Shown here one piece after another: positions 34,067-43,308 of a stretch of DNA of 64,000 bases; positions within the stretch are counted from its first letter, which is position 1; every line of letters begins with the position of its first letter. The stretch comes from JANPPS01 sp964242575. Lineage in GTDB: Bacteria; Pseudomonadota; Alphaproteobacteria; Acetobacterales; Acetobacteraceae. A program made the translations under genes and the position numbers. Location of the stretch: contig CAXTCN010000002.1 of the NCBI GenBank assembly GCA_964242575.1, positions 1 to 64,000 of the forward strand, written 5' to 3'. The notes under the pieces were generated by a model that saw only the letters and a program-made list of their open reading frames with translations, was not told where the DNA came from and made no database searches.

Positions 34067-35449
34067 ATGTCCAATCCCGGAGATGCCGACACCACGCCGA
34101 TCACCTCGGTCCGGCAACTGGCTGACTACATCGCCCAGGGCTGCAAGCCGCCGTCCCAGTACCGCATCGGCACCGAACACGAGAAGTTCGGCTTCTACCA
34201 TGCGGACCTTTCGCCCCCGCCCTATGAGCCCGCCGGCATCCGGGCGTTGCTGGACGGCATGGTCTCGCAAGACCCCGAGAGCTGGCGCTCGATCCTCGAC
34301 CACGGCAATCCAATCGGCCTGAAGGGCGCCGGCCGCCACGCTGGCGCATCGATCTCGATTGAGCCGGCTGGGCAGTTCGAGCTTTCGGGCGGCCTGATGC
34401 CAACGCTACATGACGCCAAGCGGGAGTTCGACGACCATTTCCGCGCGGTCCGCGCCGCCGCCGCCCCGCTCGGCCTCGGCTTCGCCCCGCTCGGCTTCCA
34501 CCCGACCTGCAGCCGGGCCGCCATGCCGTGGATGCCCAAGAGCCGCTACGCCATCATGCGCCGCTACATGCCGCTGGTCGGCCAGTACGGCCTCGACATG
34601 ATGCAGCGCACGTGCACCGTGCAAGTCAACCTGGACTACTCGTCCGAAGCGGACATGGCGCAGAAGCTGCGGGTGTCCCTTGCCCTGCAGCCCGTCGCGA
34701 CCGCGCTGTTCGCCAACTCGCCCTTCATGGAGGGCCGGCCCAGCGGCTTCCTGTCCACCCGGGCCCAGGTATGGACCGACACGGACAACGCCCGCTCGGG
34801 CATGCCCGCCGCCATGTTCGAACCGGGGTTCGGCTTCGAGCGCCACGTCGAATGGCTGCTTGACGTCCCGATGTACTTCGTCGAGCGCGACGGCGTTTAC
34901 CAGGACGTGGCCGGCGAGTCGTTCCGCGAGTACATGGCCGGCAACCGTCCCGGCATCGGCGATAGCGTCGCCACGATTGGCGACTTCGCCGACCATATGA
35001 CCACGGCCTTCACCGATGTCCGGCTCAAGCGCTTTCTCGAGATGCGCGGCGCTGACGCGGGCCGCCCGGATATGATGTTGGCGCAGAGCGCCTTGTGGGT
35101 CGGCCTGCTGTACGATGCCGCCGCGCTGGCGGCAGCCGATGCGTTGGTCCGCCAGCATCCGTGGGACGCCTACCGCGAGGCCCGCGCCGCGGTGCCCCGG
35201 CTAGCCCTGGGCGCTCCGTGGGGCAAGGGCACCCTGCGCGACCTGGCCCAGGACGTTGCCGCAATCGCCCGCGACGGCCTCCGCAACCGTGCCCGCCGGG
35301 ACGAATCCGGTGATGACGAGGCCAAATACCTCGATCCGCTGTCTCCTATTTTGGCCGGCGGGCCTACCCAGGCTGAATATTGGCTGGCCCGCTACCACCA
35401 AGCCTGGAACGGCGACGCCAGCCAAATCTTCAGCGAATCAGCACTGTAA
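34067..35449 (+). CDS. gshA: Glutamate-cysteine ligase, plant/alphaproteobacterial type
   Basis: A 460-residue GCS2-type ligase, the first step of glutathione synthesis. Motifs include RIGTEHEKFGF near residue 33, ISIEPAGQFELSGG, and MMQRTCTVQVNLDYSSE. This is the plant-type fold shared by alphaproteobacteria, not the E. coli GshA. gshB is not in this window. ATG 34067 follows AAGGACG. A candidate promoter is CTTGAC 70-80 nt upstream. Confidence 0.95.
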   Translation: MSNPGDADTTPITSVRQLADYIAQGCKPPSQYRIGTEHEKFGFYHADLSPPPYEPAGIRALLDGMVSQDPESWRSILDHGNPIGLKGAGRHAGASISIEPAGQFELSGGLMPTLHDAKREFDDHFRAVRAAAAPLGLGFAPLGFHPTCSRAAMPWMPKSRYAIMRRYMPLVGQYGLDMMQRTCTVQVNLDYSSEADMAQKLRVSLALQPVATALFANSPFMEGRPSGFLSTRAQVWTDTDNARSGMPAAMFEPGFGFERHVEWLLDVPMYFVERDGVYQDVAGESFREYMAGNRPGIGDSVATIGDFADHMTTAFTDVRLKRFLEMRGADAGRPDMMLAQSALWVGLLYDAAALAAADALVRQHPWDAYREARAAVPRLALGAPWGKGTLRDLAQDVAAIARDGLRNRARRDESGDDEAKYLDPLSPILAGGPTQAEYWLARYHQAWNGDASQIFSESAL

Positions 35450-35560
35450 CATCAAAGGGCGGTGCATTTCCCGCTATTGGTTTCGATAAAACAGCAGATC
35501 GAATCATAAAACGGCATAATCATGTTGCACACAGGCGTTAGTTTCGCGGTAAAGTGATCT

Positions 35561-37615
35561 ATGATGATCAGCTCCCCAGTTGCGACGCACGCACGCGAAG
35601 CCAGCGTCACCCGAGACGCGGTCGTAATCCGGCTACGCCTGATTGGCCAAATGGAGGCGTGGACCCTTACGAGCGAGAGCGTCTTGCCTCCAGGGCGCAA
35701 AACGCGCGCCTTGCTGGCGATCATCGCCCTGTCCTCGCCCCGCCCGGTGCTCCGCTCCCGCCTAGCCGAGCTGCTATGGAGCCGGCGTCCGGAAGAACAG
35801 GCCCGCGCTTCATTGCGGCAGGAAATCCACCGGCTGCTTGAGGTGCTGTCCCCGGCCGGCCAGGATATCCTGTCCATCAACCGGGACAGCCTGGCGCTGC
35901 GCCCCGGCGTCGTCTGGGTCGACGTGGAGGAGGTGCTGCGCGCGACCACCACCCACCCGGCCTCGCTCGCGCTGCTGGATAGCGAGTTGCTGACCGAGCT
36001 TGATGACGTGGACCCGGCGCTCGATGTCTGGCTGGCCACGGAGCGGGAGCGCCTGCGGGACCGTGCCCGCGGCGTGGCCGAGGCACTGCTGCAGGAACAA
36101 GTCACGCCCGACACCCTCATCTCCGTCGCCCAGCAACTGCTGTCCATCGACCGCGCGCACGAGGGTGCCTGGCGTGCCCTGATGCGCGCCCACGCCGAAC
36201 GGGGTGAGCGTGGGATGGCTATCCAGTGCTACGACCGCTGCCGCATGGCGCTTGCGGACCTGCTGGACGCTGTCCCCTCGCCCGAGACACAGAACCTGTT
36301 GGCCGAAATCCGCAGCGGCAAAAGCGTTCGCCCAGCCGCTAACGCCCCGGTGTTGGAGGTTCGGCTAGACCCGCACCCGTCGGCCATCCGCGGCGGCGCC
36401 AAAGTCGGCGTGCTGCCGCTCACCATGGTCGGCACCGACGAGACCGAAGCGCATTTGGCGCTGGGGTTGGCGGAGGAAATCACCTCGGCGCTCGCGCGGT
36501 TCCGTTGGATGTTCCTCGTGTCCAGCTCCTCAATCGCCCAGTTCGTCCAGGACACGCGGGACGACTCCGCGCTGCGGCGCACCTTCGGCCTGGATTTCGC
36601 GCTCGACGGCTCCATCCAGCGCGTCGGCAAGCGGCTCCGCATCACGCTCCGCCTCGTGGACTTGCGGGACGGCAACCAGGTCGTGTGGGCCCGCCGCTTT
36701 GATCGCCAGACCCATGACCTGCTGACCTTGCAGGACGAGGTCGCGGCCGAGGTGGTCGCGCAGATCGACCCGGAAATCCTGCTGATCGAAAGTCGCCGGG
36801 CCTTGCATCGTCCGCCACAGGACACCAACGCCTACGACCTCCTGCTCCGGGCGTTGCCCAGCATGACGCGGCTGGAACGCGGCCATTTCCTCCAGGCCGG
36901 CGCCCAGCTTCGCCAAGCCATCGAACTCGAGCCGGACTACGCCGCGGCGCACGCTTGGTACGCCTGCTGGCTGCACTTCCTGGTGGGTCAGGGCTGGGCT
37001 GACGACGCTAACGCCTCCCTGGCGGATGCAGCCAGGCACGCTGAACGCGCTATCACCTTGGACCCGCAGGACGCCAAGGGCTTCGCCATCGCCGGCCACA
37101 TCCGAGCCTTTTTGCATCACCGGCTGCAGGAGGCCGCCGTCCTGCATGAGCGTGCCCTGGCGCTTAATCCCAACCTGGCGATGGCGTGGGCGTTCAGCGG
37201 CACAACACAGGTCTACATGGGAAACTGGGACGAAGGCGAACGCCGGTTGCTGCGCTACAAGCAGCTTTCGCCCATGGACCCCAATGCGTTCCACTATGAT
37301 GTCGCCTTCAGCGTGATCGCGCTGATGCGCCGTGATTACGAAGGAGCCGTCGCAGCGGGCCGGTCAGTCAGCACGATGAACCCGGCGTACTCTGCCGCTT
37401 GCAAGCCCTACCTCGCCGCGCTCGGCCACCTCGGCCAGACGCAGGAGGCTGCCGTCGTCCGCCGCCGGCTGCTCGCAATCGACCCAGGCTTCACCGTCCG
37501 CAGCCACTTGGAAGCGAGCCCGTTTGCGCGCCAGCAAGACCGTGACCACTTCGCGAACGGCCTTCGCCTCGCCGGCGTTGCCGAAGGCGAACACGGCCTG
37601 AGCTGGTCGCCTTAA
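35561..37615 (+). CDS. BTAD/TPR-containing transcriptional regulator with TolB-like (adenylate-cyclase-associated) domain
   Basis: A 684-residue regulator. The N-terminal ~100 residues resemble an OmpR-type winged helix (LRLIGQMEAW, TRALLAIIAL, RLAELLW). The next part to ~260 is the BTAD helical domain (DRAHEGAWRALMRAHAERG). Residues ~275-430 match the TolB-like domain seen in CadC/adenylate-cyclase-type regulators (VGVLPLTMVG, FRWMFLVSSSSI, LDGSIQRVGKRLRITLRLVD). TPR repeats fill the C-terminus (LRQAIELEPDYAAAHAWY, HAERAITLDPQ, HERALALNPNLAMAW). It stands alone with no adjacent target gene visible. ATG 35561 or 35564 could be used. Confidence 0.8.
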   Translation: MMISSPVATHAREASVTRDAVVIRLRLIGQMEAWTLTSESVLPPGRKTRALLAIIALSSPRPVLRSRLAELLWSRRPEEQARASLRQEIHRLLEVLSPAGQDILSINRDSLALRPGVVWVDVEEVLRATTTHPASLALLDSELLTELDDVDPALDVWLATERERLRDRARGVAEALLQEQVTPDTLISVAQQLLSIDRAHEGAWRALMRAHAERGERGMAIQCYDRCRMALADLLDAVPSPETQNLLAEIRSGKSVRPAANAPVLEVRLDPHPSAIRGGAKVGVLPLTMVGTDETEAHLALGLAEEITSALARFRWMFLVSSSSIAQFVQDTRDDSALRRTFGLDFALDGSIQRVGKRLRITLRLVDLRDGNQVVWARRFDRQTHDLLTLQDEVAAEVVAQIDPEILLIESRRALHRPPQDTNAYDLLLRALPSMTRLERGHFLQAGAQLRQAIELEPDYAAAHAWYACWLHFLVGQGWADDANASLADAARHAERAITLDPQDAKGFAIAGHIRAFLHHRLQEAAVLHERALALNPNLAMAWAFSGTTQVYMGNWDEGERRLLRYKQLSPMDPNAFHYDVAFSVIALMRRDYEGAVAAGRSVSTMNPAYSAACKPYLAALGHLGQTQEAAVVRRRLLAIDPGFTVRSHLEASPFARQQDRDHFANGLRLAGVAEGEHGLSWSP

Positions 37616-37650
37616 AGGCAACGGGACCAAACGAGGCTTGTCGTTACGCC

Positions 37651-37671
37651 CTAGTGGTCTGAACCTGACGC
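37651..37671. repeat. Degenerate copy of the CTAG-ended arm
   Basis: A 21-nt segment sharing CTAGTGGT and CTGACG with the hairpin arm at 37715. With the CCACTAG at 37756-37762 it could be the outer end of a longer degenerate element of about 112 bp. Confidence 0.45.
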
Positions 37672-37714
37672 TTGGTTCCCAAGGGTTAGGCGACTCGGTC
37701 TACCAAACAAAGGG

Positions 37715-37762
37715 CTAGTGGTGCAAATCTGACGGTTCTTTCCGTTAGATTTGCACCACTAG
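37715..37762. repeat. 48-bp MITE-like perfect hairpin with CTAG ends
   Basis: Two 21-nt arms (CTAGTGGTGCAAATCTGACGG and its complement, one mismatch) surround a 6-nt loop. Both ends are CTAG. A related half, CTAGTGGTCTGAACCTGACGC, lies upstream at 37651. IS630-family ends and derived MITEs duplicate TA within CTAG, so this is probably a solo or deleted mobile element. No transposase is present. Confidence 0.65.
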
Positions 37763-37794
37763 CGTCGGGACCGGGACGGCCAAATAAGCCTGTC

Positions 37795-38562
37795 TCAGCG
37801 CGAGCGAAGCACCGCGGCTGATCGCACGGTATCTTTGGATGTCTCAAGCCCGCGTAGAATCGCGTCAGCCAGGGCTTTGGCTAAGCAACGATAACCCTGG
37901 TCGTTGTGATGCACTCCATCCGACGACAGGAACTGCGCGTATGGAAAGCCTTCCTGTTGCCACTGGTCCATCAGGCGGCCGCGTTCGAATAGCTTAGTGC
38001 CAGTTTGCGCCGCAACGTCCGCCAGTGCCTTGGCAATACGAATGTGATCGGGCGACGCCAGGATCGCAGGCGCACGCTGGTTGTCCATTAAAACAACATC
38101 AACGCCGGCTTTCTTCAAGCGCTCAACCCCGTGCGTGACCAAGTCGTGGAACACCTCAGGATGAACCCGGCGCATGGCGCCGTTCGCACCCACCTGTAAA
38201 ATCACCAGCGTCGGCTGCGCATTGAGCACATCCCGGTCCAGCCGGGCCACCATCTCCGCCGCGTCCTGTCCGCCAATGCCGCGGTTCAGCACCGCCACAT
38301 GCGCCTGCGGCAACGCAGCCGACAACTCCGCCTGGAGTATCGCGGGGTAGCTGTGCGCAACGTCCGTCGCGTGCACGCCCTGCGTTGATGAGGACCCGAT
38401 TGCCACGATCGTGACCTCGGCGCCGCGCGCCAGCGCCGCGCTCGTCACCGGCAGCGGCAACGGCGGCATCGTGCTTGCGGGACAACTGTCCTCGGCCCAC
38501 GCCAGCCCGGGCAGGGCCATGAGAATGGCCGCGAGCATGAGCAGCCAGTGGCGGATTGACAT
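37795..38562 (-). CDS. SGNH/GDSL-type esterase, exported
   Basis: A 255-residue exported hydrolase with a signal peptide (RHWLLMLAAILMALPGLAWA). Block I is VAIGSSSTQG, with GSSS replacing the GDS of the family; the first Ser is the nucleophile. Block II Gly is in NRGIGGQDA, block III Asn in QVGANGAMR, block V Asp/His in SSDGVHHNDQGY. The substrate (acyl, acetyl or phospholipid) is unknown. It lies 8 nt after tldD, probably cotranscribed. Confidence 0.82.
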   Translation of the reverse strand: MSIRHWLLMLAAILMALPGLAWAEDSCPASTMPPLPLPVTSAALARGAEVTIVAIGSSSTQGVHATDVAHSYPAILQAELSAALPQAHVAVLNRGIGGQDAAEMVARLDRDVLNAQPTLVILQVGANGAMRRVHPEVFHDLVTHGVERLKKAGVDVVLMDNQRAPAILASPDHIRIAKALADVAAQTGTKLFERGRLMDQWQQEGFPYAQFLSSDGVHHNDQGYRCLAKALADAILRGLETSKDTVRSAAVLRSR

Positions 38563-38570
38563 GCTTGCGG

Positions 38571-40016
38571 CTATGTCGCCGTTCCGCCGACGGTCAACCC
38601 AGACATCCGAAGCGTTGGCTGCCCCACGCCCACCGGCACGCCTTGGCCGTTCTTGCCGCAGGTGCCTATGCCCGCGTCAAGTCCCGGGTCATTGCCGATC
38701 ATGTCAATTTTCAGCAGCGCGTCCGGCCCGTTGCCGATCAGCGTCGCTCCCTTGACCGGCGCTGTCACGCGCCCGTCCTCGATCAAGTAGGCCTCGCTGG
38801 CGGAGAACACGAACTTGCCCGAGGTGATGTCCACCTGTCCGCCGCCGAAGTTCACGGCATAAAGCCCTCGCTTGACCGACTGGATCATCTCCGCCGGCTC
38901 AGCCTGTCCGCCCAGCATCACCGTGTTGGTCATGCGAGGCATCGGGGCGTGCGCATAGCTCTGCCGCCGGCCATTTCCGGTCGGTCTCATGCCCATCAAC
39001 CGCGCGTTCAGCCGGTCCTGGATGAAGCCGGTCAGAACTCCATCCTCGATCATCACCGTACGCCCAGACGGCGTGCCCTCATCATCCACGGTGAGGCTGC
39101 CACGGCGATCCGGCATGGTGCCGTCGTCCACCACCGTCACGCCCCGGCTCGCAATTCGCTGACCCATGAGGCCGGCAAAGGCCGAGATTTTCTTGCGGTT
39201 GAAGTCGCCTTCCAGTCCATGGCCAATCGCTTCATGGAGCAGGATGCCCGGCCAACCCGGTCCGAGCACCACGGGCATCTCGCCAGCCGGCGCGGGACGA
39301 GCGTCCAGGTTCACCAACGCCTGGCGCAGGGCTTCGTCGGCCGCGTGGCGCCAAAACGCCTCGTCCATCAACGGGCCATAACCCAGGCGTCCCCCGGCGC
39401 CATGGCTTCCGCTTTCGCGACGGCCATTCTGCTCGACTACGACGGACACGTTCAGCCGGACCAACGGCCGTAGGTCCGCCACCCGGGTCCCATCCGCCCG
39501 CAGGATTTGCACTGCCTGCCACTCGCCTAGCAGCGATGCCATGACCTGCTTGACCCGGGGGTCGCGCCCGCGCGCATAGGCGTCGATTGAGGCCAGCGTT
39601 GCTGTCCGGTCAGAAAACTCCGAGCCGGCCAACGGGTTGGCGTCCGAGTACAGGCGCGCATTGCTCAACCGTGGCGCCGCGGCAGCCTCGCCAGATCGTC
39701 CGGCCCGCACGGCAGACACCGTTGCGGCGGCACGGCCCAACGCTCCGGCCGATACTTCGCCAGCATGGGCATACCCGGCCTCCTCGCCCAGTATGGCACG
39801 CAACCCAAAGCCCAACTGGGTGTCGAACGCGGCGCTGCGTATCCGCCCATCTTCCAGGCTCAAGGCCTCGCTCTCGCGGTACTCGAGGAACAGCTCGCCA
39901 TCGTCCATGCCCCCGAGCGCGCTCTCGACAGCCGTCGCAGCCTCGTCGCGGCTGAGGGTGCTACCCGGGTGTTCAAAGAACAGGGCGTCGGTCACGGCAA
40001 GGGGGGACGGGATCAT
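38571..40016 (-). CDS. tldD: Metalloprotease TldD
   Basis: A 481-residue TldD-family zinc peptidase. The metal motif is HEAIGHGLEGD (HExxxH) and the downstream Cys ligand is in GTCGKNGQG. TldD works with TldE/PmbA, degrading unfolded peptides and processing microcin/RiPP precursors in some bacteria. No tldE or peptide-precursor gene is visible here. ATG 40016. It lies between a sensor kinase and the SGNH gene on the same strand. Confidence 0.93.
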   Translation of the reverse strand: MIPSPLAVTDALFFEHPGSTLSRDEAATAVESALGGMDDGELFLEYRESEALSLEDGRIRSAAFDTQLGFGLRAILGEEAGYAHAGEVSAGALGRAAATVSAVRAGRSGEAAAAPRLSNARLYSDANPLAGSEFSDRTATLASIDAYARGRDPRVKQVMASLLGEWQAVQILRADGTRVADLRPLVRLNVSVVVEQNGRRESGSHGAGGRLGYGPLMDEAFWRHAADEALRQALVNLDARPAPAGEMPVVLGPGWPGILLHEAIGHGLEGDFNRKKISAFAGLMGQRIASRGVTVVDDGTMPDRRGSLTVDDEGTPSGRTVMIEDGVLTGFIQDRLNARLMGMRPTGNGRRQSYAHAPMPRMTNTVMLGGQAEPAEMIQSVKRGLYAVNFGGGQVDITSGKFVFSASEAYLIEDGRVTAPVKGATLIGNGPDALLKIDMIGNDPGLDAGIGTCGKNGQGVPVGVGQPTLRMSGLTVGGTAT

Positions 40017-40037
40017 CCAGGCATCCTTCGGACGGCT

Positions 40038-41222
40038 TCAGGCTGAAACAACGCGGGCGGCGGGCAATAGCATCGCTGCGGTCGTTCCCGCGCCGGGTTC
40101 ACTGCGCAACAGCAGTTCGCCGCCATGGGCACGCATCAGGGCACGGCTGATATACAGTCCGAGGCCTGGTCCAGTAAACCGTTCCGTGGCTCCGTGTTTG
40201 ACCTGCGTGAACGGTTCGAAAATCCGGTCTAAATCATGCTCCGCAATGCCAATGCCCGTATCGGACACCTGGAGCAACAAGTTCCCGTTCTCGTGGAGGT
40301 TCACGTCGATGCACACTGATCCCATAGCTGGCGTGAACTTGACAGCATTCGCGACCAGATGCTGAAGCACCTGCCGCAAGCGCCGTTCGTCGCCACGCAC
40401 GCTTGGCGCCGCTGGAAGGTGAGCAGTCAGCACGACCTCCGCTGCGGCTGCCCCCGCGTCGGCCTGCTGGACACAGGCCTGCACGAGTTGCCCCAGGTCA
40501 ACCAGCTCATCCGCAAGCTCGAAACGCCCAGCGTCCAGGCGTGCAACGTCCAGGATCGTGTCGACCATTAGGAGCAGTTGCCGCCCGGCACTGTTCACCT
40601 CCTGGGCGGCCGCCGCAATCGGCTCCGGTTCTAGTCTATCCGGCCGTGAAGACCGCACGGCTTGGCCCACCTTATCCGATGCGGAACGCCAGATCGCATC
40701 CGATTGGCTGATGGTGGTGTTGAGCGGGGCACGGAGTTCATGGCTCATCGCGGCAAGGAAGCGCGATTTTGCTATGTTGGCTGCCTCTGCGGCCGTTTTT
40801 GCGACGCGCAACGCCTCCTCAGCCTGCTGGATGCTGGTCACATCTGTGTAGGTGGTGACGAAGCCTCCATCGGGAGTTGGATCGGACCGCACCTCCAACA
40901 CGCGCCCGGTGCGGGTATAGCGCCGGTCCTGATGCGACCTGCTTCGGTCCCGGCGCCGCAGGGAGTCCGCCAATGCGCGTCCAGCCAGACCCTCGCCCAG
41001 ATTGCCCCGTGCCAGCGCGCCATCGATTACCTCGTCCAAGGTGCGGCCCGACACGATCAAGCCCGGCTCCGCGTTGAGCATTTCCACCACGACTGGGTTG
41101 CTCTCGACAACCCGGCCATCCCGATCCCACAGGATGATGCCGTGACGAATGCTTGAGAGCATGGCCTTCATGTTCTTGGCTTGCCGAACCAGCTCCAACT
41201 CGGATGTAGCGAGGGATGTCAC
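40038..41222 (-). CDS. PAS-domain sensor histidine kinase
   Basis: A 394-residue soluble kinase. The N-terminal PAS domain (SSIRHGIILWDRDGRVV...) leads into a coiled linker, a HisKA domain with the phospho-His in MSHELRAPLN, and an HATPase domain with NAVKFTP, DTGIGIAE and TGPGLGLYIS (N, G1 and G2 boxes). No membrane segment or adjacent response regulator is seen. The start is GTG 41222 or TTG 41258; both are weak. The N-terminus is short for the family, and it could be truncated or a cytosolic orphan. Confidence 0.8.
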   Translation of the reverse strand: MTSLATSELELVRQAKNMKAMLSSIRHGIILWDRDGRVVESNPVVVEMLNAEPGLIVSGRTLDEVIDGALARGNLGEGLAGRALADSLRRRDRSRSHQDRRYTRTGRVLEVRSDPTPDGGFVTTYTDVTSIQQAEEALRVAKTAAEAANIAKSRFLAAMSHELRAPLNTTISQSDAIWRSASDKVGQAVRSSRPDRLEPEPIAAAAQEVNSAGRQLLLMVDTILDVARLDAGRFELADELVDLGQLVQACVQQADAGAAAAEVVLTAHLPAAPSVRGDERRLRQVLQHLVANAVKFTPAMGSVCIDVNLHENGNLLLQVSDTGIGIAEHDLDRIFEPFTQVKHGATERFTGPGLGLYISRALMRAHGGELLLRSEPGAGTTAAMLLPAARVVSA

Positions 41223-41294
41223 GCCGCAACCACGCCGCGTTGCGCGCCATCGGTCCAAATGCGTCTGCCCTCGCGCAACCCCGGAGGGCCTAAC

Positions 41295-42401
41295 TCATTC
41301 AATGCTCCGGCCTTGGATGCGGCTAGGTCCAATCCGCGGCTGCATGTGCATCGCCACAAGCGCCGCGGTCAGCACAATGACCGCCATCGCCTGGTGCGCC
41401 GTCCCGAGGGCAACAGGCACCACCCAGAGCAGGGTGAGCACGCCAAGCGTATATTGCAGCAGAACAGTGCCGCCGAGCGCCAGCAGCGCGACCCGCATCC
41501 TACCAACTGCGCCATGCAGCAGGCCCCATCCACAAGCAACAAGCGCCAAGATGCCCGTCATCGTTGCCAAGATCCGGTGGTTGAACTGCACGCTTGTAAC
41601 ATCTTCTGTAAAGTTTCGTAAGAGGGGCCGCAACGCACCATAACCCTCTGGCACCAGGCGTCCGTCCATCAGTGGAAAGGAGTTGTAGGTGAGGCCCGCC
41701 TTCAGCCCAGCCACGAAGCCACCCGCCAAGATCGTGAGCGCCACGGCCGCCAAAGTCGCGCGAACCAACCAGCGCAGGCCCGGAACCGCGGCCGGCTCAG
41801 CCTGGCCAGCCTCCGTGCGCCAGAGCGTAAGCGCCGTCCAAAGGATCGCGGCATAGAGCGCCAGCGCCAATGACAGGTGGACCACCAGCCGGTATGGCGA
41901 AACCGAGGTGCTGTCCGCCGTGAAGCCACTCGCGACCATGAACCAGCCGACGGCGCCCTGCAGGCCGCCGAGCAAGAACAAACCTGCAAGCCGTATGCCC
42001 AGTCGGCGATTGATGTGGCCCCGCACGGCAAACCAAATCAACGGCGCCAGGAACGCCAAGCCGATCAGCCGGCCCCAAAACCGGTGGCCCCACTCCAGCC
42101 AGAAAATCCCCTTGAAGCCCTCCAGCCCGAACCCTTGGTTGACCAGCGCATACTGCGGGATTTGCTGGTACAAGGCATAAAGGCGCTGCCACTCCGCCTC
42201 GGACAACGGTGGCAGGGCGCCGCGCAACGGCGCCCACTCCATAATCGACAGGCCCGATCCGGTCAGGCGGGTGGCGCCGCCCAGCGTAACCATCACCCAT
42301 AGCATCGCGCACATGCCGAATAGCCACAGCGCGACCGGGCGCGTTGTGCGGACCCGATCCGGACGTTGGCCTGCTACGGTCTGAACGGTGTCGAACGGCA
42401 T
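41295..42401 (-). CDS. ctaA: Heme A synthase (COX15/CtaA type 2)
   Basis: A 368-residue integral membrane enzyme oxidising heme O to heme A for aa3 oxidases. Eight helices are spread through the protein. Heme-ligand histidines are in WGHRFWGR, VVHLSLAL, QFNHRILA and GTAHQAM. The first loop has GLSIMEWAPLRGALPPLS, typical of type 2 enzymes lacking the Cys pairs. It is functionally linked with the oxidase subunit IV at 5453, though far away. Confidence 0.93.
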   Translation of the reverse strand: MPFDTVQTVAGQRPDRVRTTRPVALWLFGMCAMLWVMVTLGGATRLTGSGLSIMEWAPLRGALPPLSEAEWQRLYALYQQIPQYALVNQGFGLEGFKGIFWLEWGHRFWGRLIGLAFLAPLIWFAVRGHINRRLGIRLAGLFLLGGLQGAVGWFMVASGFTADSTSVSPYRLVVHLSLALALYAAILWTALTLWRTEAGQAEPAAVPGLRWLVRATLAAVALTILAGGFVAGLKAGLTYNSFPLMDGRLVPEGYGALRPLLRNFTEDVTSVQFNHRILATMTGILALVACGWGLLHGAVGRMRVALLALGGTVLLQYTLGVLTLLWVVPVALGTAHQAMAVIVLTAALVAMHMQPRIGPSRIQGRSIE

Positions 42402-42471
42402 GGCCAGACCTTACCCCTAACATGTAAACAGAACCTATATCGGATGCGACCTTGCGAGCCTGCTGCGCCGA

Positions 42472-43308
42472 ATGCTACCGCGCACGCCAATGCCGAGAAC
42501 CCCACCCGCGCCACCAGACCTGCTAATGGGCGCAACCAGCGATATAGGCGAGCCGGCCGTGCTGTCAGCGCTTTCACCGTCATCGCCAGTCCTGGTGTCG
42601 GTGGTGGTGCCCGTGCGCAACGAAGGCCCCAATATCCGCCCGCTCATTCTTGAGATCAGCCAGGCGCTCGCCGGCGTGCGGCACGAGATCGTCTACATTG
42701 ATGACGGCAGCACCGATGGCACGCCTGACGCGCTCCGGCACGCCGCCGCCGAGTGGCCCGGCGTTCTCGTGCCGCGCCGCCACTGCGCCGGGTATGGCCA
42801 GAGCGCCGCCATTGTGACCGGTGTCCGCGTCGCCCGGGGCGAGTGGATCGTGACCCTGGACGGCGACGGCCAGAATGACCCGGCCGACATCCCAGCCCTG
42901 TTCGCCGCCGCGCGCAACAATGACGGCAGCGCCGGGCCATTGCTGGTCGCCGGGCATCGGACACGCCGCCGCGACGCCTGGATCAAGCGCCAGTCCTCGC
43001 GCGTCGCCAACACGGTCCGCGTTGCGCTGCTGCATGACGCGACGCCGGATACGGGGTGTGGCCTCAAGCTGTTCCGCCGGGCCGCATTCCTTGAGCTGCC
43101 GCACTTCGATCACATGCACCGCTACTTGCCGGCGCTGTTCATCCGCGCCGGCGGACGAGTGGTGTCGGTGCCGGTCAACCACCGTCCAAGGACCCAGGGG
43201 CGCTCCAATTACGGCACGCTGGACCGGCTATGGGTCGGGCTGTTCGACCTGGTGGGCGTGTTCTGGCTGCAACGGCGCTGGAAACGGCCGCAAGTCGAGC
43301 CGCTATGA
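42472..43308 (+). CDS. Family 2 glycosyltransferase (dolichyl-phosphate sugar synthase-like)
   Basis: A 278-residue GT2 enzyme without obvious C-terminal membrane helices. GT-A features are VVVPVRNEGPNI, YIDDGSTDGTPDAL and the DGDGQND metal site; a later GCGLKLFRR and QGRSNYG match the DPM1/undecaprenyl-phosphate sugar transferases. It probably puts a sugar on polyprenyl phosphate. Its stop overlaps the following ATG (ATGA), so it is coupled with the TVP38-like gene. ATG 42472 is the first of several possible Met starts. Confidence 0.82.
   Translation: MLPRTPMPRTPPAPPDLLMGATSDIGEPAVLSALSPSSPVLVSVVVPVRNEGPNIRPLILEISQALAGVRHEIVYIDDGSTDGTPDALRHAAAEWPGVLVPRRHCAGYGQSAAIVTGVRVARGEWIVTLDGDGQNDPADIPALFAAARNNDGSAGPLLVAGHRTRRRDAWIKRQSSRVANTVRVALLHDATPDTGCGLKLFRRAAFLELPHFDHMHRYLPALFIRAGGRVVSVPVNHRPRTQGRSNYGTLDRLWVGLFDLVGVFWLQRRWKRPQVEPL

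Noticed and set aside
38571..40016. RiPP-processing role for TldD
   Set aside because: No TldE partner or precursor peptide is visible nearby, so a general peptidase role is the safer reading.
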